Shown here: one piece after another, positions 43,536-49,919 of the stretch
How the letters are laid out: every line of letters starts with the position of its first letter
Position numbering within the stretch: the stretch's first letter is position 1
Source: an uncultured Psychroserpens sp.
GTDB lineage: Bacteria > Bacteroidota > Bacteroidia > Flavobacteriales > Flavobacteriaceae
Assembly (NCBI RefSeq): GCF_947503375.1
Contig: NZ_CANNDQ010000011.1
Span: 1 to 49,919, forward strand
Reading direction: 5' to 3'
DNA: 49,919 bases
Translations under genes and position numbers: made by a program
Notes under the pieces: model-generated
Databases searched by the model: none
Told to the model about the DNA's origin: nothing
The model's input: the letters and a program-made list of their open reading frames with translations, nothing else

Positions 43536-45593
43536 TTATGTATTCTTCAATTTATTTTTAAAATAGTCGTAAAGTGCAAATTGAGCTCTTACTTTGGGCT
43601 TATCATTTTTTCGATAAGTGTTGCTTTGTGTTTCATCTATCAATCTGGCCTTTACATTATCTCTCCAACAAATATCAAAAATATCTAGCAACTCCTGCTT
43701 TATATCATCTTGATATATTGGACAACTTACTTCTACTCTATTTTCTATATTTCTGGTCATCCAATCTGCAGAAGATATATATACTTTAGTGTCATTGTTA
43801 TTACAAAACACGTAAAGTCTTGTGTGCTCTAGGAACTTATCAATGATACTGATTACTTCTATATTTTCACTCATGCCTTGAATACCTGGGATTAAACAAC
43901 AGATACCTCTTACTATCATTTGAATTCTTACACCAGCTCTACTTGCTTCGTATAACTTGTCAATCATATTATAGCTAGAAATACTATTCAGTTTTAGCTT
44001 TATATAGGCAGGTTTACCTTGTTTTGCATTATCAATTTCAGTATCAATTAAAGCAAATAATTTCGATTTTGTATAATGTGGTGATGTGATGATATGCTTA
44101 TATCTGTATATAAGGTAATTGGTTTGAAAAAAGTTAAATACCTTATTGACATCTTTTAGAATTTTAGAGTTAGATGTGAATAAGGTAAAATCTGTATATA
44201 CTTTAGCTGTAGATTCGTTAAAGTTACCTGTGCTTATAAACCCGTAACGAATTAGTTTTTCATTTTCTTCCCTTTCTATCACACACATTTTACTGTGTAC
44301 TTTTAACCCTTCAACTCCAAAAAGTAAGTTAACACCTTCAGCTTGCATCTGTTCAGCATAATCTATATTTGCTTGCTCATCAAATCGTGCTCTTAATTCA
44401 ATAACTACAGTAACTTTTTTTCCATTTTTAGCAGCATTAATAAGAGAGCTAGCCACATGAGATATTTGAGCTAATCTATAAATAGTAATCTTTATAGTTT
44501 TTACTTGAGGATCAAGTGCGGCTTCTCTCAAAAATTTAACTACATATGAAAATGTTTGATATGGTGTATGTAAAAGATAGTCTCTTTGAGAAATGGTGGA
44601 AAAAATACTGTTTTCTAGACTAAGACCTTTAATTTGCAAAGGTTGAATTTTATCGTACAATAAATCCATTCTTCCCAAACTTGGGAAGTCCATGTAATCT
44701 CTTCTATTGTGATAGCGTCCACCAGGAATAACACTATCTTTAGAGTCTATACCCATTTTCGACATTAAATACTCTAGAGTATCTTCATCAATAGTTTTAT
44801 CATATACAAATCTAACAGGCTCACCTACTTGTCTATGCTTTACACTATCAGAAATTTTTTCAATAAAACTTTTACTTAAATCACTATCAAAATCTAATTC
44901 ACCATCTCTAGTAATCTTAATCATATTAGCAGAGATGCTTTCATAATTAAAGATGTTGAAGATATCATTCAAACAATAGCGCAATAAATCATCTAGAATA
45001 ATAATGTAATTTTCATCTCCTTGCTTTGGTAATACTACAAAACGATCTATCGCTTTTGGAATTTCTATCAAGGCATATTGTTTTTCAGAATCATTTAGCG
45101 TCATCTTAACTGCTAGATATGCAGCACTATCTTTAAGGTGTGGCAATTCTACAATATCACTAAGTACAATTGTTACCAGAGCCGGGCTTACATGTTGTAT
45201 AAAATAATTTTTTATGAAGTCATGTTGAGATTCATCGATTTGATTTTCATTGATAATGTGTATCTTTTCACTTTCTAGTCTTTTGTGAATATTATTTAAA
45301 ATCTCTAAGCTATAGCTTTGCTGCTTGATCACAACTTTAGTGATAATTTCTAATAGTTCACTTGCTTTAACGCCTCCCAATTGGTTTTTTCCTCCTTTAC
45401 CAGCTTCATCAATTCGTTTTACTGTAGCATATCGAACTTTAAAAAACTCATCTAAATTATTTGAAAAAATCCCTAAGAACCTGAGTCTTTCAATTAAAGG
45501 AACTGTTTCATCTTCAGCTTCTTGCAAAACTCTTTCATTAAATTGGAGCCAGCTCAATTCTCTGTTTATATAGTTGTTTTTGTTTTTTACCAT
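43536..45593 (-). CDS. ppk1: Polyphosphate kinase 1
   Basis: The 685-residue protein has the PPK1 layout: the N-terminal helical part (YINRELSWLQFNERVLQEA), a head domain, and two PLD-like C-terminal domains. GLKVHSKMCVI holds the likely phosphorylated His433, followed by STGNFNESTAKVYTDFTLFTS. In the second PLD-like domain DWMTRNIENRVEVSCPI is the matching block. Arg residues of the ATP site look present. It makes inorganic polyphosphate from ATP. The start overlaps the sixA stop by one base (TAATG), and ppx starts 3 bases after the stop, so synthesis and breakdown are expressed together. Confidence 0.95.
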   Translation of the reverse strand: MVKNKNNYINRELSWLQFNERVLQEAEDETVPLIERLRFLGIFSNNLDEFFKVRYATVKRIDEAGKGGKNQLGGVKASELLEIITKVVIKQQSYSLEILNNIHKRLESEKIHIINENQIDESQHDFIKNYFIQHVSPALVTIVLSDIVELPHLKDSAAYLAVKMTLNDSEKQYALIEIPKAIDRFVVLPKQGDENYIIILDDLLRYCLNDIFNIFNYESISANMIKITRDGELDFDSDLSKSFIEKISDSVKHRQVGEPVRFVYDKTIDEDTLEYLMSKMGIDSKDSVIPGGRYHNRRDYMDFPSLGRMDLLYDKIQPLQIKGLSLENSIFSTISQRDYLLHTPYQTFSYVVKFLREAALDPQVKTIKITIYRLAQISHVASSLINAAKNGKKVTVVIELRARFDEQANIDYAEQMQAEGVNLLFGVEGLKVHSKMCVIEREENEKLIRYGFISTGNFNESTAKVYTDFTLFTSNSKILKDVNKVFNFFQTNYLIYRYKHIITSPHYTKSKLFALIDTEIDNAKQGKPAYIKLKLNSISSYNMIDKLYEASRAGVRIQMIVRGICCLIPGIQGMSENIEVISIIDKFLEHTRLYVFCNNNDTKVYISSADWMTRNIENRVEVSCPIYQDDIKQELLDIFDICWRDNVKARLIDETQSNTYRKNDKPKVRAQFALYDYFKNKLKNT

Positions 45594-46078
45594 TATTTTA
45601 AATCTCTAGGGAAAATTGTAAATTCTGTCATACCATTATTAATATCTCTCCACTTATCGTCATCAAAATTTATAACTACCAATCCACATGTAGGTAGATT
45701 GTCAATATATTTGTCTCCAAATATATTGCAAATTGATGTGAATGCATGATTATGACCAAAAATCATAACCTTTTCATAACTATCATCTAAATGTTTAAGA
45801 AAATTAATCACATTTTGACCTGAGAAATCATATAATTCATCCTCAATAAATAAGGGGATTTCTCGAAAATTGACATTATTAATGAAAATTTTACAAGTGC
45901 TTAACGCCCTATTTGCTGGACTTGAAAAAATAATATCAGGCAAAATTGACCTGTTTTTAAATGCCAATGAAACTAGTTCAGCATCTCTAAAACCTCTCTT
46001 TTTCAAAGGTCTTTCGCGATCATCAACATTATATTTCCATGAAGATTTTGCGTGTCTTATAAGTATCAGTTTTTTCAT
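45593..46078 (-). CDS. sixA: SixA-like phosphohistidine phosphatase
   Basis: The 161-residue protein starts with KKLILIRHAKSSWKY, holding the RHG-type His of the histidine phosphatase superfamily. ILPDIIFSSPANRALSTCKIF supplies the second conserved Arg, and MIFGHNHAFTSICNIFGD the distal His. An ATG 6 bases further upstream (46084) would add two residues; I prefer 46078. In E. coli SixA removes phosphate from histidine in ArcB and PtsP. In this operon it precedes ppk1, whose mechanism goes through a phosphohistidine, so PPK1 is a possible target (inference). A palindrome at 46100-46115 lies just upstream. Confidence 0.85.
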   Translation of the reverse strand: MKKLILIRHAKSSWKYNVDDRERPLKKRGFRDAELVSLAFKNRSILPDIIFSSPANRALSTCKIFINNVNFREIPLFIEDELYDFSGQNVINFLKHLDDSYEKVMIFGHNHAFTSICNIFGDKYIDNLPTCGLVVINFDDDKWRDINNGMTEFTIFPRDLK

Positions 46079-46099
46079 AATCATTCGATGAAGTGTAAT

Positions 46100-46115
46100 A
46101 TTTTATCGATAAAAT
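46100..46115. repeat. Perfect 16-base palindrome upstream of sixA-ppk1-ppx
   Basis: ATTTTATCGATAAAAT is fully self-complementary and ends 16 to 22 bases before the sixA start. It could bind a dimeric regulator. Confidence 0.4.
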
Positions 46116-46317
46116 GTTGCATAATTCCGTTTTAACGATTATTTTCGTCCCTTTAACATTTATTTTTGTTAAACGTTTTGGTTATCAGTTGCTTTGTTTC
46201 TGATTAGTATCAAATAATAATATAATTAATGACCCCAAATCAAAAATATATTAATAAATCCATTTTCGCATTGGTAATCAATGCACTTCCCTCTCATTTA
46301 ATTATTTACGGTTTCAA

Positions 46318-46340
46318 ACATGTTAAATGTATTAACATGT
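46318..46340. repeat. Perfect inverted repeat upstream of the adhesin operon
   Basis: ACATGTTAA-ATGTA-TTAACATGT, perfect 9-base arms with a 5-base spacer, 111 bases before the ATG at 46452. No T run follows, so it is more likely an operator than a terminator. Confidence 0.4.
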
Positions 46341-46451
46341 AACGCTTATTTAAAATAGTCTTTAGATGTAAATCTGCTTGTACTATTATACATAGGTATA
46401 AAATTGATAAAAATAATATAGTTAATCTATTAATTAAGAATTTAAATTGAA

Positions 46452-46976
46452 ATGACCATGAAATTAATATCTGTTTTAATTACGGTATGCCTATTTGCTA
46501 TGTCTTCTAACTTAGACAATAAGGTAAATAATTTTAACGATTGTAGTGCGCAACTAATAGTTGAGAAAGACAGAAGCTTTAAATCTGCTGATGAAGATGG
46601 TGCTCAATTCATTCTTGTGCTTACTAATACTTCTAGAGATACTAAAACGTTTTATTTATCTGCTAGAAATCTTACAGCGCCTTGTAATAATAACAACACG
46701 CAATATCATAGAAGAGCTGCTTCAGGTAATAGTAACCTAAATGTTTCATTTCAAGGTTATGATTTAAGTAGAAATAGAATAAATACTACACCTTCAAATG
46801 AAGTACAATTAAGAAGTGGAGAATCATACAAATTCATAGTTAATGCAACTGTTCCAAATGGTACACCATTTAATACATGGAGTTGTATTGAGGTTGAAGC
46901 TAAGTCTGAAGATTGTGGATCAAAATCTGAAACTACAATATTAAGTGTTTATGTACCTGACCCATCAGAAGGTTAA
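46452..46976 (+). CDS. Small secreted beta-sandwich-like protein in an operon with the adhesin
   Basis: The 174-residue protein has a short signal-like hydrophobic segment (MKLISVLITVCLFAMSS). A second ATG at 46458 is an equally possible start. The rest resembles an Ig/Fn3-like sandwich: GAQFILVLTNTSRDTKTFYLSARNL, then a central Asn-rich loop, then VQLRSGESYKFIVNATVPNGTPF and WSCIEVEAKSEDC and a final ILSVYVPDP strand. Four Cys could form disulphides. The family is not one I can name. The next gene, the giant adhesin, starts 45 bases downstream with no terminator between, so the two are probably made together and both exported. Confidence 0.7.
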   Translation: MTMKLISVLITVCLFAMSSNLDNKVNNFNDCSAQLIVEKDRSFKSADEDGAQFILVLTNTSRDTKTFYLSARNLTAPCNNNNTQYHRRAASGNSNLNVSFQGYDLSRNRINTTPSNEVQLRSGESYKFIVNATVPNGTPFNTWSCIEVEAKSEDCGSKSETTILSVYVPDPSEG

Positions 46977-46997
46977 TAGGTGTTTGTTAAAAGATAA

Positions 46998-49919
<2,922 letters not shown>

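Larger units (their letters stand above)
46085..46451. other. Divergent intergenic region with palindromes
   Basis: These 367 bases separate sixA (minus) and the 46452 gene (plus). They hold a 16-base palindrome (46100-46115), a TATTTTTG at 46161-46168 that could be a plus-strand -7 element 283 bases before the gene, and a 9-base inverted repeat at 46318-46340. A 37-codon frame at 46229-46342 is open but has no support. Nothing else was recognised. Confidence 0.5.

Noticed and set aside
46229..46342. A 37-codon frame beginning ATG ACC CCA
   Set aside because: No signal peptide, no family, no promoter at a suitable place, and the inverted repeat at 46318-46340 lies at its end. Probably chance.

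Overview
The window looks like a chromosomal segment of a marine member of the Flavobacteriaceae (Bacteroidota). The reasons are a low GC content (roughly one third, by eye), the lack of Shine-Dalgarno sites, several upstream matches to the Bacteroidota promoter motif TAnnTTTG, secreted proteins at both edges with SprB/HYR/Ig-like repeats of the kind exported by type IX secretion, and gene order typical of the group (sixA-ppk1-ppx, DUF3822-rsmD, kdsB with an iron-type alcohol dehydrogenase). Genus cannot be fixed from the sequence. No tRNA, rRNA, CRISPR array, transposase or phage gene was seen.

Layout. (1) 1-2216, minus strand: the N-terminal part of a secreted pectate-lyase-like beta-helix protein with tandem Ig-like repeats; it runs off the left edge. 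(2) 2651-26768: a large surface or exopolysaccharide locus. It holds a hexapeptide acetyltransferase, a MurJ/Wzx-like flippase, a GT2, a Wzy-like polymerase, two asparagine-synthetase-like amidotransferases flanked by paralogous GT4 enzymes, a PglA-like GT4, a PglC-like initiating sugar transferase and an ATP-grasp ligase. A FemAB/GNAT-like gene lies on the opposite strand, followed by an MBOAT plus SGNH O-acylation pair, a PglE-like aminotransferase, a PglF-like 4,6-dehydratase, a Wza-like export lipoprotein and a Wzc-like chain-length tyrosine kinase. Read together, PglF and PglE make a UDP-4-amino-4,6-dideoxy sugar, PglC loads it onto undecaprenyl phosphate, PglA and the other GTs extend it, Wzx/Wzy flip and polymerise it, and Wza/Wzc export it.

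(3) 26817-30593: housekeeping genes, namely proline dehydrogenase, aroB and an NTF2-like protein. (4) 30045-35236, minus strand: a probable operon of RecD-like helicase, DUF4126 membrane protein, kdsB, HAD phosphatase, KdnB-like KDO 8-oxidase and PlsC-like acyltransferase, which suggests modified KDO (8-amino-KDO type) for lipopolysaccharide. (5) 35434-41837: a membrane protein of unknown function, DUF3822, rsmD, a secreted protein with an internal duplication, the RNase P RNA (minus strand, sharing a bidirectional terminator), dnaX, a small lipoprotein and miaE. (6) 41922-46078, minus strand: an outer-membrane beta-barrel and the polyphosphate operon sixA-ppk1-ppx. (7) 46452-49919: a small secreted protein followed by a giant adhesin (VWA, SprB repeats, HYR-like repeats) that runs off the right edge.

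The parts that best deserve a second look are the amidation and N-acylation equipment of the polysaccharide locus (two AsnB, ATP-grasp, FemAB-like, with no PglD-type acetyltransferase seen), the kdnB-HAD-kdsB-acyltransferase group, and the repeat-rich adhesin with its small partner gene. I found no system that I can claim is wholly undescribed.
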